From NCBI GenBank assembly GCA_913060705.1, contig CAJXTX010000002.1:55397-119396 (forward strand): DNA of 64,000 nt, in the 5' to 3' direction. This DNA comes from an uncultured Bacteroidota bacterium. GTDB taxonomy: Bacteria; Bacteroidota; Bacteroidia; Flavobacteriales; Flavobacteriaceae. Below the pieces are notes generated by a model, which made no database searches, had not been told where the DNA came from, and worked only from the letters and a program-made list of their open reading frames with translations. Of the stretch, positions 16,978 through 24,784 are shown one piece after another (within the stretch, counting starts at the first letter, position 1; the number at the start of each line of letters is the position of its first letter). A program made the translations under genes and the position numbers.

Positions 16978-18199
16978 GAGCATTTAAGGCCGCAGATTGG
17001 GTGTCTAATTGTGCCTGCACGTACGCCTTGTCTACTTTAAGGTGTTTCTCTCCATTCGAAGGCATCTCAAACATGGCCTCTGTAAATACTGCCTCACAGA
17101 GCGTGCGCAGACCGCGAGCCCCTAACTTGAATTCTAGTGCCTTATCTACGATGTAAGCTTTGGCTTCTTCGTCTATTTCCATCTCAATACCGTCAATCTC
17201 GAAGAGTCTGTGATACTGTTTGAGCAATGCATTTTTAGGGGTGCTCAGAATCATGAGTAAACTGTCTCGGTCTAACGGATTCATGTGCGTCAAGACCGGC
17301 AGTCGGCCGATGATTTCAGGAATTAGTCCGAAGCTCTTTAAATCTCTAGGGCTGATGTATTGCAGGAGATTTTCTGAATCGATATGATCTTTAGCAACAG
17401 CACTGCTGTATCCGACCGCTTGTCGATTGAGACGCTGTGAAATATGACGCTCTATACCATCAAATGCGCCTGCAGCGATAAATAAGATGTTTGAGGTGTC
17501 TACCTCAATAAATTTTTGGTCGGGGTGTTTACGGCCTCCTTTAGGCGGCACGTTCACGGTAGTTCCTTCAAGCAATTTGAGTAAGCCCTGCTGAACCCCC
17601 TCTCCTGAAACGTCTCTCGTGATAGAAGGGTTGTCACTTTTACGCGCAATCTTATCGATCTCATCGATGAAAACGATACCACGCTGTGCCTTCTCTAAAT
17701 CGTAATCTGCGGCCTGTAGTAACCTGGTGAGTATGCTTTCGACATCTTCACCAACGTATCCAGCCTCTGTCAATACAGTAGCATCAACAATGGCTAGAGG
17801 AACATGAAGCAGTTTGGCAATCGTTTTTGCTACTAGGGTCTTTCCGGTACCGGTTTGCCCTACCAACATTACATTACTCTTCTGAATTTCTACTTCGTCT
17901 TTGCTACTAGGCTTGAGCAGTCGTTTGTAGTGATTGTAAACGGCTACCGAAAGAACGCGTTTGGTTTTCTCTTGACCGATGACGTATTCGTCCAAAAAGG
18001 CCTTGATATCTTTGGGTTTGCGCAATTCGAACGCCTCTTCGATGCTCTCTTTTTGCTTGCCCTTGTGTTCTTCAGAAACAATGTGGTAAGCCTGCTCAAT
18101 GCAATCGTCGCATATATGCGCATCTATTCCTGCAATAAGCAAGTTTGTTTCTTGTTTTTTTCGTCCGCAGAACGAACACTGAAGATTGTCGGCACTCAT
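16961..18199 (-). CDS. clpX: ATP-dependent unfoldase ClpX
   Basis: ClpX is an AAA+ hexamer that unfolds tagged substrates and feeds ClpP. The N-terminal zinc finger is CSFCG (residues 9-13) and CDDC. Walker A is [14 protein letters not shown], Walker B is [10 protein letters not shown], and the pore loop GYVGED is present. Sensor and arginine-finger regions such as [10 protein letters not shown] and GRLPVLTHM are also seen. The length of 412 is normal. It is the last gene of tig-clpP-clpX, nine bases after the clpP stop. The 3' end overlaps the GH3 gene. Confidence 0.97.
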   Translation of the reverse strand: MSADNLQCSFCGRKKQETNLLIAGIDAHICDDCIEQAYHIVSEEHKGKQKESIEEAFELRKPKDIKAFLDEYVIGQEKTKRVLSVAVYNHYKRLLKPSSKDEVEIQKSNVMLVGQTGTGKTLVAKTIAKLLHVPLAIVDATVLTEAGYVGEDVESILTRLLQAADYDLEKAQRGIVFIDEIDKIARKSDNPSITRDVSGEGVQQGLLKLLEGTTVNVPPKGGRKHPDQKFIEVDTSNILFIAAGAFDGIERHISQRLNRQAVGYSSAVAKDHIDSENLLQYISPRDLKSFGLIPEIIGRLPVLTHMNPLDRDSLLMILSTPKNALLKQYHRLFEIDGIEMEIDEEAKAYIVDKALEFKLGARGLRTLCEAVFTEAMFEMPSNGEKHLKVDKAYVQAQLDTQSAALNALKAAS

Positions 18200-18208
18200 A
18201 GGCTCGAA

Positions 18209-18892
18209 TTAACTGCTGGGTTGACGCGAAAGGATTTCGTCAATCATTCCGTACTCTTTAGCGGCCTCGGCACGCATCCAATAATCCCTATCACTGTCTT
18301 GGTAGACTTTGTCAAAAGGTTGTTTACTGTGTTTAGCGATAATCTCGTAGAGCTCGTCCTTTAACTTTAGAATCTCACGTGCAGTAATTTCAATATCAGA
18401 AGCTTGTCCTTGAGCACCGCCTAGAGGCTGGTGAATCATAACTCTCGAGTGTTCTAGTCCACTTCGCTTTCCGTCCGCACCTGCACACAACAGCACTGCT
18501 GCCATGGAGGCTGCAATTCCTGTGCAAATCGTGGCTACATCGGGGCGAATAAATTGCATGGTATCATAGATACCTAAACCAGCATAAACACTACCTCCTG
18601 GAGAATTGATGTAGATCTGAATGTCTTTAGTTGAATCTGTGCTTTCTAAGAACAGTAACTGTGCCTGAATAATGTTGGCTACTTGATCGTTTACCGCAGT
18701 CCCTAAAAAGATGATGCGGTCCATCATTAGACGAGAGAACACATCGAAAATCGCAATATTCATTTGTCGCTCTTCGATGATGTTTGGCGTCATAGCCATG
18801 GGATACATACTCGAAACGATTTGATCGTAATACAGCGAATTGATCCCTTGATCTTGGATAGCGAATTTTTTAAACTCCTTGTGAATATCCAT
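18209..18892 (-). CDS. clpP: ATP-dependent Clp protease proteolytic subunit
   Basis: This is the serine peptidase that forms the ClpXP chamber, 227 residues. The catalytic Ser is in GIAASMAAVLL and the His in MIHQPLGGAQGQASDI; a conserved Asp follows. INSPGGSVYAGLGIYDTMQ is the family core. The N-terminus has a longer lead-in (about 30 residues) than E. coli ClpP, as in other Bacteroidota. It is the middle gene of tig-clpP-clpX. Confidence 0.97.
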   Translation of the reverse strand: MDIHKEFKKFAIQDQGINSLYYDQIVSSMYPMAMTPNIIEERQMNIAIFDVFSRLMMDRIIFLGTAVNDQVANIIQAQLLFLESTDSTKDIQIYINSPGGSVYAGLGIYDTMQFIRPDVATICTGIAASMAAVLLCAGADGKRSGLEHSRVMIHQPLGGAQGQASDIEITAREILKLKDELYEIIAKHSKQPFDKVYQDSDRDYWMRAEAAKEYGMIDEILSRQPSS

Positions 18893-18937
18893 GTACTGAT
18901 GTTCGTTTAATGTGCTTCTTTCAAAGATACTTTAAAA

Positions 18938-20254
18938 TTAAGCGTATGCCTCTTTGGCGAATTCTTCAAAAGTGACTTTCTTTTTCTTCAATTTAGCCTT
19001 CTCCTTAAAGAGATCGAGTATGCGCTCATTAATAAGTTGAGAAGAAAGACGTCTCACCTCCTCCTCGTTTTGCATAATAGAAGCTGTTATAGATTCGAGC
19101 TCCTCGTCAGTTGGGTTCATTCTCCCGAATTGGGCCATTTGACTTGCTACATACCCTTTGGTGAATTCTTTGAGGTCCTCAAATTCGATCTTAATTCCGT
19201 GTTGTTCGATCAATTTTGATTCGAGTAACTGATAGCGAATTCCTTTCTCAGTTCTTTCGTATTCGGCTAAGGCCTCTTCTTCGGTAAGGGGTTTCTCACC
19301 TCCGTGTTGCATCCATTTAATCAAAAATTCTTTGGGCAAGTCAAACTTGGTCTCTTCGATCAATTTTTCGGTTACATCATTCATCAATTTTTGATCAGAT
19401 TGTTGCTCGAATTGAGCCTCTGAATCTTCCTTAATGCGCTGTTTCATCTCTGCCTCTGAAGTGACTTTGTCAGCTCCGAAAAGTTTATCGTAGAAGGCCT
19501 GGTCAAGAGCTGCAGCCTTTCTTAGGTTAATCTCCTCTATAGACAAGCTGATCTCTGCAGTGCGCTTTTCTGCTTCGTCAGCGGCTACACCCAATACACG
19601 AGCTAAAACCGATGTTTCTTCGAAAAGTCCTTTGGTTTTAAGGTTAAGACTTTCACCTACCTTCTTTCCAACTAAAGCAGACTGATTTTTCTTTCCTTTA
19701 AGGTCTTTAACGCTAAACGTGGCCTTGTTGCTTTGATCCTCAAAAGTTACAGTTGCCGTGATCTCACTGTCGGCAGTCGCTTCGGCTTGTGTTTCAAGAG
19801 TTCCGTATTGTTTTCTCAAACGCTCAACTTGCTCGTTCAGGCTCTTGTCAGAGACAGTGATCTCATAATGGTTGATCGTTTTCTTTGACGGAAATGCAGG
19901 TTCTACGGCAGGTGCCAATCCGATTTCGTATTCAAAGCTTAATGGCTCGTTATTCCAATCGAAGTCTTCTACCTCCTTCGGTAAAACATTCCCTAACAGA
20001 TCTAACTTCTCCTTTTGAATGTATTCACTAAGAGATTGCTGTAAAAGCTTATTGATTTCTTCAGCCTTTACCCCTTGCTCGTATTGTTTTTTAATCAACG
20101 ACATCGGAACCTGTCCTTTTCTAAAGCCAGGAATTGAGGCGCGCTTGCGGTAATCCTTTAGTAAGTTTTCTACTTTTTCGCTGTAGTCTTCTTTGGTTAC
20201 TGCAACGGTCAAAATAGCGTGCAGCGGGCTTAATTCTTTCTTGGTAATTTTCAT
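18938..20254 (-). CDS. tig: trigger factor
   Basis: Trigger factor is the ribosome-bound chaperone that meets nascent chains. The N-terminal ribosome-binding signature is present as SIPGFRKGQVPMSLIKKQY (about residues 38-56). A degenerate PPIase-like middle region and a charged, helical C-terminal domain follow. The 438 residues fit the family; the sequence is divergent, as usual in Bacteroidota. The ATG at 20254 is about 20 nt past the predicted transcription start. It is the first gene of the tig-clpP-clpX unit. Confidence 0.93.
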   Translation of the reverse strand: MKITKKELSPLHAILTVAVTKEDYSEKVENLLKDYRKRASIPGFRKGQVPMSLIKKQYEQGVKAEEINKLLQQSLSEYIQKEKLDLLGNVLPKEVEDFDWNNEPLSFEYEIGLAPAVEPAFPSKKTINHYEITVSDKSLNEQVERLRKQYGTLETQAEATADSEITATVTFEDQSNKATFSVKDLKGKKNQSALVGKKVGESLNLKTKGLFEETSVLARVLGVAADEAEKRTAEISLSIEEINLRKAAALDQAFYDKLFGADKVTSEAEMKQRIKEDSEAQFEQQSDQKLMNDVTEKLIEETKFDLPKEFLIKWMQHGGEKPLTEEEALAEYERTEKGIRYQLLESKLIEQHGIKIEFEDLKEFTKGYVASQMAQFGRMNPTDEELESITASIMQNEEEVRRLSSQLINERILDLFKEKAKLKKKKVTFEEFAKEAYA

Positions 20255-20282
20255 GTATCCTTGAGGGAGTTAAAACAGGCGG

Positions 20283-20290
20283 CAAAATTA
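20283..20290 (-). promoter_or_regulatory. candidate -7 box for tig-clpP-clpX
   Basis: On the - strand TAATTTTG followed by C matches TAnnTTTG exactly. It predicts a start near 20276 and a 5' leader of about 20 nt to the tig ATG. Confidence 0.55.
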
Positions 20291-20307
20291 GTCTATTTCG
20301 CTGCGCC

Positions 20308-21075
20308 TCACAAATCTAAAAAGGTCGAAACAAGTTGATCGAAGGCTTCGGGTTGTTCTGCGTGTAACCAGTGTCCTGCATTTTCAATAGAGGCAATTTG
20401 ACTGTTCGGAAACTGACGGTGTATACGCTCAAAGTCACTATCTACAATGTACGTCGAGTTTAACCCTCTAATAAAGAGGCTTTGAACCTCAGTAGTGGCC
20501 TTTGGTTCTAGCTCTTGAGTGACGGTACTCTGGTCTGCCAAAAAACGCTGAATATTGCAACGAACTCTGAGTTCTTGGGCACTGTCACGTTCTAAATTCT
20601 TAAGCAAGAAGAAGCGTAACTGTTGGCTTTCAAAGAGCGGTTCTAAAAAGTCTTCAGCCTCTTTTCTGCTGGCGAATCGAAGTTTATCTAGTTCCCAAAG
20701 GGCTTCTAAGATTTTACCGTGTTGACTCGAATAGCTCTTCGGAGCGATATCGGCCACTACAAGTTTTTCGATGTATGCTGGATAGTGCAGGGCGAGATAC
20801 ATGGCGGTCTTTCCGCCCATAGAATGGCCCAGCACCTCGAATCGTGAGATGTCTTTGCTTTCGGCGTATTGGATAACGTCGGCGGCCATGGTAGGGTAGT
20901 CCCAGGTGTCGTGATGAAAGCTTTTGCCGTGGTTGCGTGCATCGAGCAGGTGTACCTGGCGTCCTGAAAGACTCCATTTCTTGGCAAAGGTCTTCCAGTT
21001 ATCACCACTTCCTAAAAATCCGTGCAGTATAAATAAGGGTTTGCCCTCGCCTAAAACGTTCGCGTGTACGATCAT
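20308..21075 (-). CDS. alpha/beta hydrolase, YbfF-like esterase
   Basis: This is a 255-residue cytoplasmic alpha/beta hydrolase. The oxyanion strand is LFILHGFLGSGDNW, the nucleophile elbow is LGHSMGGKTA (Ser in GHSMGG), and the C-terminal His lies in NAGHWLHAEQPEAF. RNHGKSFHHDTWDY and HSMGGKT are typical of the YbfF acyl-CoA/ester hydrolase group, but the substrate is unknown. The start overlaps the pdxJ stop by four bases (ATGA), so the two are translationally coupled. Confidence 0.87.
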   Translation of the reverse strand: MIVHANVLGEGKPLFILHGFLGSGDNWKTFAKKWSLSGRQVHLLDARNHGKSFHHDTWDYPTMAADVIQYAESKDISRFEVLGHSMGGKTAMYLALHYPAYIEKLVVADIAPKSYSSQHGKILEALWELDKLRFASRKEAEDFLEPLFESQQLRFFLLKNLERDSAQELRVRCNIQRFLADQSTVTQELEPKATTEVQSLFIRGLNSTYIVDSDFERIHRQFPNSQIASIENAGHWLHAEQPEAFDQLVSTFLDL

Positions 21076-21800
21076 TGTTGAGCCTCTTTGAGTAGGGTGA
21101 GATAGCGTTTAACTACTGTTTCTAATCCATTTTCGATGGCCTCACAAATGAGTGCATGACCAATAGAAACCTCCAATAAGTCAGGTACTTGGGCAGCGAA
21201 GTAGGCAATGTTATCAAGCGAAAGGTCGTGGCCTGCATTTAATCCTATCCCCAATTTTTTGGCCTCTAGAGCAGTGGCGATAAAGGGTTCAATAGCCTTT
21301 TCACGATTTGAGTTGAAATCTAGTGCATAAGGTTCGGTGTATAATTCGATCCGATCCGTTCCTGTTTCTGCAGCATAGTGGACCATATCAACATCGGCAT
21401 TTAGGAAGATAGAAGTACGGATACCTTCTTGCTTAAAGGTGGCAATAGTGTCTTTTAAGAATTTTTGGTGTGTCTTGCAGTCCCATCCGGCATTAGAGGT
21501 AATGGCGTCTGGCGCGTCCGGAACGAGTGTCACCTGGGTAGGTCGTACCTCTAGTACCAAATCGACAAAAGATTGAATGGGATTACCTTCAATATTGAAT
21601 TCGGTAGTCACGACCTTTTTTAAGTCTCTTGTGTCTTGGTATTTGATGTGACGTTCGTCTGGACGAGGGTGAACGGTGATCCCTTGAGCTCCATAAGACT
21701 CTAACGATCGAGCGGTTTGAATGAGATCTGGATTGTTTCCGCCTCTTGCGTTGCGGAGGGTAGCCCACTTGTTGACGTTCACGCTAAGTTTGGTGGCCAT
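21072..21800 (-). CDS. pdxJ: pyridoxine 5'-phosphate synthase PdxJ
   Basis: PdxJ condenses 3-amino-2-oxopropyl phosphate with 1-deoxyxylulose 5-phosphate to form pyridoxine 5'-phosphate, the last ring-forming step of DXP-dependent vitamin B6 synthesis. Typical segments of this 242-residue TIM barrel are LSVNVNKWATLRNARGGNNPDL, GITVHPRPDERHI, VTLVPDAPDAITSNAGWD and GLNAGHDLSLDN. Length is normal. It is first of a two-gene unit with the hydrolase at 20308. An exact -7 box lies 35 bp upstream. Confidence 0.97.
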   Translation of the reverse strand: MATKLSVNVNKWATLRNARGGNNPDLIQTARSLESYGAQGITVHPRPDERHIKYQDTRDLKKVVTTEFNIEGNPIQSFVDLVLEVRPTQVTLVPDAPDAITSNAGWDCKTHQKFLKDTIATFKQEGIRTSIFLNADVDMVHYAAETGTDRIELYTEPYALDFNSNREKAIEPFIATALEAKKLGIGLNAGHDLSLDNIAYFAAQVPDLLEVSIGHALICEAIENGLETVVKRYLTLLKEAQQ

Positions 21801-21834
21801 GGTCTAAATTGTTTTAAGTGGCTCTAAGGCCTTG

Positions 21835-21842
21835 CAAAAATA
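21835..21842 (-). promoter_or_regulatory. candidate -7 box for pdxJ
   Basis: TATTTTTG followed by C on the - strand matches TAnnTTTG, about 35 bp upstream of the pdxJ ATG. Confidence 0.5.
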
Positions 21843-21890
21843 GCGAATCTTAAAGGGAATAAAGTCCTGTGAATATCCGTAATTTGCACT

Positions 21891-22562
21891 GTGCAAGAGC
21901 AAGAATACACATTGTCTCAACTGAGAAACGACAAGCTTCAAAGTTTTGAGTTAGGTCAGCCTATCGCCTCGCTGAAATCGTTTTTTGAGCAGTCGAATTA
22001 TTCTCATGCCGCCTTGACTGAGCACGGTGTTTTTGTGGGCTGTGTTCCCAATTACGTACTTACTCCTTACGAAGGCGCGACCTCAATAGAGGCTTTACTA
22101 GAAGAGGTAGAGCAATTTTCAGTTCATGAGGACGCTTACTGGCTTGAGGCTTTAGAGGCTACTTTGCGTGCCGAGGCTGATATTGTGCCGGTCTTGGATG
22201 CCGATCAGCGTTTCTTAGGATACTATTTGCTCGAAGATTTAGAGCTGTTCTTAGCGCGAACCCCTTTTTTATCTGAAGGCGGATCTGTACTTGTACTCTC
22301 GGTTCAAAAAGAGGCCTACTCACTTGGTCAACTCACCCAGATTCTCGAGCGCAATAATGCGCGTGTTTTGGGGGTGTTACAAACTGCCGATTACGGAGCG
22401 CGTATAGAAATTACAGTCAAGCTGGTATCTGAATCGCTCCAAACGCTACTAAGCGAACTTAGGCGTTACGACTTTAGTATAGAGAAGGCGTTAAACGAAG
22501 ATTTATTTGCAGAACAGCTCAGGGAGCGTTCTGCCTATTTTGAAAAATTTCTAAACCTATAA
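21891..22562 (+). CDS. CBS-domain protein with ACT-like C-terminus
   Basis: This is a 223-residue cytoplasmic protein. Residues about 20-130 form a CBS-domain pair (IASLKSFFEQSNYSHAALTE ... ADIVPVLDADQRFLGYYLLEDL). Residues about 140-205 (VLVLSVQKEAYSLGQLTQIL ... ARIEITVKL) have the beta-alpha-beta pattern of an ACT-like domain. CBS pairs usually bind adenine nucleotides; here the ligand is unknown. The start is GTG at 21891, with no ATG nearby. The nadK start follows four bases after its stop, and this pairing is a common flavobacterial arrangement, which suggests but does not prove a link to NAD(P) supply. Confidence 0.82.
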   Translation: MQEQEYTLSQLRNDKLQSFELGQPIASLKSFFEQSNYSHAALTEHGVFVGCVPNYVLTPYEGATSIEALLEEVEQFSVHEDAYWLEALEATLRAEADIVPVLDADQRFLGYYLLEDLELFLARTPFLSEGGSVLVLSVQKEAYSLGQLTQILERNNARVLGVLQTADYGARIEITVKLVSESLQTLLSELRRYDFSIEKALNEDLFAEQLRERSAYFEKFLNL

Positions 22563-22566
22563 CCCC

Positions 22567-23454
22567 ATGCCAAAAGCGATCGCTTTTTTTGGTATTCACT
22601 TTGAAGCTGAGCACTGTGCCTTAGTGGAAGGACTCATTCAAAAGGCTATAGCTCTTGGATATGAAGCCTATGTTGAGGCAGATTACCTAGAGCAACTGAT
22701 GGGTTGCGAGCTTCCGACCTCTGTTCGATCCTATGCCACGGCAGAAGATTTAGATGCAGATGTTCACCTCATGGTGAGTATTGGGGGTGACGGAACGATG
22801 CTTAGGGCGGTTACCTATATTGGGGCTAAAGAAATTCCTCTGGTAGGGGTCAATACCGGAAGGTTGGGTTTCTTATCGCTCATCTCGGTTGAAGAGGCAG
22901 AGTCGCTCTTGGATCGATTTGTCTCGGGCAATTACCGATACGAAACACGACAGTTATTACAACTGCAATTTGTGGGCGGATCAGAAGCCTTTGGCGCACA
23001 TAACTTTGCCTTGAATGAAATTGCTGTGAGTCGAAAAGACACCACAAGCATGATTACGATTGAAACCTGGCTAGATGATGTTTACTTGACCACCTATTGG
23101 GCCGATGGGCTACTTGTCGCCACACCGACAGGATCTACCGGGTATTCATTGAGTTGTGGAGGGCCTGTACTTACCCCTGATGCCAAGTCTCTTGTGATTA
23201 CCCCTGTTGCGCCTCATCATCTCAATGCACGTCCGCTTGTGATTGACGACCAAACACAGATTCGTATTAAGGTAGATTCGAGAGAGCCGTATCATTTGGT
23301 ATCAATGGATTCTCGAATTGAGACCGTAGAGAACGGTGTTGAGCTACATATCAAAAAAGCCGATTTTAGCCTCAAGACCATTGCTTTTGAAGAAGACCAT
23401 TTCTTTAAAACCCTTAGAGATAAGTTACTCTGGGGCGAAGACAAAAGAAATTAA
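22567..23454 (+). CDS. nadK: NAD kinase
   Basis: NAD kinase phosphorylates NAD to NADP. The 295-residue enzyme has the GGDG motif in SIGGDGTMLRAV (about residues 73-84) and NTGRLGFLS. The second family motif is TPTGSTGYSLSCGGP, and ITPVAPHHLNARPLVI follows. Length and motifs are normal. It sits between the CBS protein and the DUF6089 gene with gaps of four and three bases, so it is probably in one operon running on to ompH. Confidence 0.96.
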   Translation: MPKAIAFFGIHFEAEHCALVEGLIQKAIALGYEAYVEADYLEQLMGCELPTSVRSYATAEDLDADVHLMVSIGGDGTMLRAVTYIGAKEIPLVGVNTGRLGFLSLISVEEAESLLDRFVSGNYRYETRQLLQLQFVGGSEAFGAHNFALNEIAVSRKDTTSMITIETWLDDVYLTTYWADGLLVATPTGSTGYSLSCGGPVLTPDAKSLVITPVAPHHLNARPLVIDDQTQIRIKVDSREPYHLVSMDSRIETVENGVELHIKKADFSLKTIAFEEDHFFKTLRDKLLWGEDKRN

Positions 23455-23457
23455 ACC

Positions 23458-24009
23458 ATGAATAGATTGATCCTTCTTTGTATTTGGGGATTACTCCTTT
23501 TTTCTGCAGTGGACCTCAGTGCACAATCACTTTTAAATCGACTAGAGTTTGGGATGAGTGTACAAGCGCTTTCAGATTATGCAGATCTTAATCCTGAACC
23601 TGGCGCTGCGGGTATTACCAGTCAATTGGATTTAGCTCCTGCGGCGGTAATTCGCTACAACATGCCCTATCGCTTTGCGTTGAGGGGAAGTTACTCGCTA
23701 ACCCAAGAATTACTGAAGGCAGGTTTAATGGGTGAATTTCACTTTAATGATTACAATGCTTACGAGCCTATTTCTACACTTACGCCTTACCTCGGGGTAG
23801 GTGCAGCGTATAACCAAGGGATTGATCGCAGGGCCGAGGGTATTTCGGCTGTTGTGGCTTTTGGAGCAAAAAAGAAACACAAGAGGTTAACGGCCTCTGC
23901 TGAGTTTGCTGCCGGTGTGCGTCTTCCGTCTGAGAATAAATCCCTACTCAATGATTGGTATGTGTTTCCTAATTTGTCAATAACCTATACCTTTGGCCCC
24001 AACTTTTAA
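23458..24009 (+). CDS. DUF6089-type outer-membrane protein
   Basis: This 183-residue protein has a Sec signal peptide (RLILLCIWGLLLFSAVDLSAQ, cleavage after about residue 23). The mature part is glycine- and aromatic-rich with alternating strands (FGMSVQALSDY, YNMPYRFALRGSYSL, TPYLGVGAAYNQG) and a final aromatic-Gly ending, consistent with a small beta-barrel. In flavobacteria a DUF6089 protein occupies exactly this slot between nadK and uppS; assignment rests partly on that context. Function is unknown, but an outer-membrane role fits the bamA neighbourhood. Confidence 0.75.
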   Translation: MNRLILLCIWGLLLFSAVDLSAQSLLNRLEFGMSVQALSDYADLNPEPGAAGITSQLDLAPAAVIRYNMPYRFALRGSYSLTQELLKAGLMGEFHFNDYNAYEPISTLTPYLGVGAAYNQGIDRRAEGISAVVAFGAKKKHKRLTASAEFAAGVRLPSENKSLLNDWYVFPNLSITYTFGPNF

Positions 24010-24037
24010 GCCACGCTTGGGCTATACCTAACTGTTC

Positions 24038-24784
24038 ATGAATCATCTGCTTAAAGAACATTTACCTAAACACTTAGCCATCATTATGGATGGGAATGGT
24101 CGTTGGGCGAAAGCCAAGGGCAAGCCCCGAGCATTTGGGCATGAGGCCGGCTTTCGAGCAGTGAGGTCAATTGTTGAGGCATGTGCCAAGCTAGAGATTC
24201 CCTATTTGACTCTGTACGCATTTTCAACCGAGAATTGGTTTAGGCCCAAAAAAGAGGTGGATATCCTCATGCGGATTCTTCTATCTGCTTTGAAGTCTGA
24301 GTTAGAGACCATGCAGAAGAATAATATCAAATTAAAGACGGTTGGGGGCATATCGACCTTACCCGGGGTAATTCTTGAAGAACTAGAGCGCGTAGTAGAG
24401 CAGACTTCTCAAAACACCGGAATGGTTTTGACGTTAGCCTTGAGCTACGGAGGACGAGAAGAATTGGTTTCAATGGCAAAAGTCTTAGCTGAAAAAGTTA
24501 AAAATGGCTTAATTCATGAGCAAGATATCGACGAGTCTGTCGTAAATGAGCATCTTTACACCGCTGAAATGCCAGATGTAGACCTGCTCATTCGCACCAG
24601 CGGTGAAATGCGTATCAGTAATTTTTTATTGTGGCAAAGTGCTTATGCTGAATTGTATTTTACAGAGCGGTATTGGCCAGACTTTAGAGAAGAGCACCTC
24701 CTTGAGGCGCTGACAGATTATCAAAACAGAGAACGCCGATTTGGAAAGACTAGCGAACAGCTTGAAAAAACACCAAAGGTTTAA
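24038..24784 (+). CDS. uppS: isoprenyl (undecaprenyl) diphosphate synthase
   Basis: This cis-prenyltransferase makes the C55 lipid carrier for peptidoglycan and other surface polymers. The 248-residue protein shows the catalytic IIMDGNGRWAK (Asp in MDGNGRW), GHEAGFRAVRS and YAFSTENW. The C-terminal RTSGEMRISNFLLWQSAYAEL lies ahead of WPDF. Length is normal. The end of the gene overlaps the start of bamA. Confidence 0.96.
   Translation: MNHLLKEHLPKHLAIIMDGNGRWAKAKGKPRAFGHEAGFRAVRSIVEACAKLEIPYLTLYAFSTENWFRPKKEVDILMRILLSALKSELETMQKNNIKLKTVGGISTLPGVILEELERVVEQTSQNTGMVLTLALSYGGREELVSMAKVLAEKVKNGLIHEQDIDESVVNEHLYTAEMPDVDLLIRTSGEMRISNFLLWQSAYAELYFTERYWPDFREEHLLEALTDYQNRERRFGKTSEQLEKTPKV

Noticed and set aside
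17855..18364. A 169-codon + strand ORF over clpX/clpP
   Set aside because: It is a shadow of the two well-supported - strand genes and has no recognisable domain.
21880..21888. TAATTTG as a promoter for the CBS-domain gene
   Set aside because: The spacing is one base short of TAnnTTTG, and it would place transcription start inside the coding sequence unless the start codon is further downstream.
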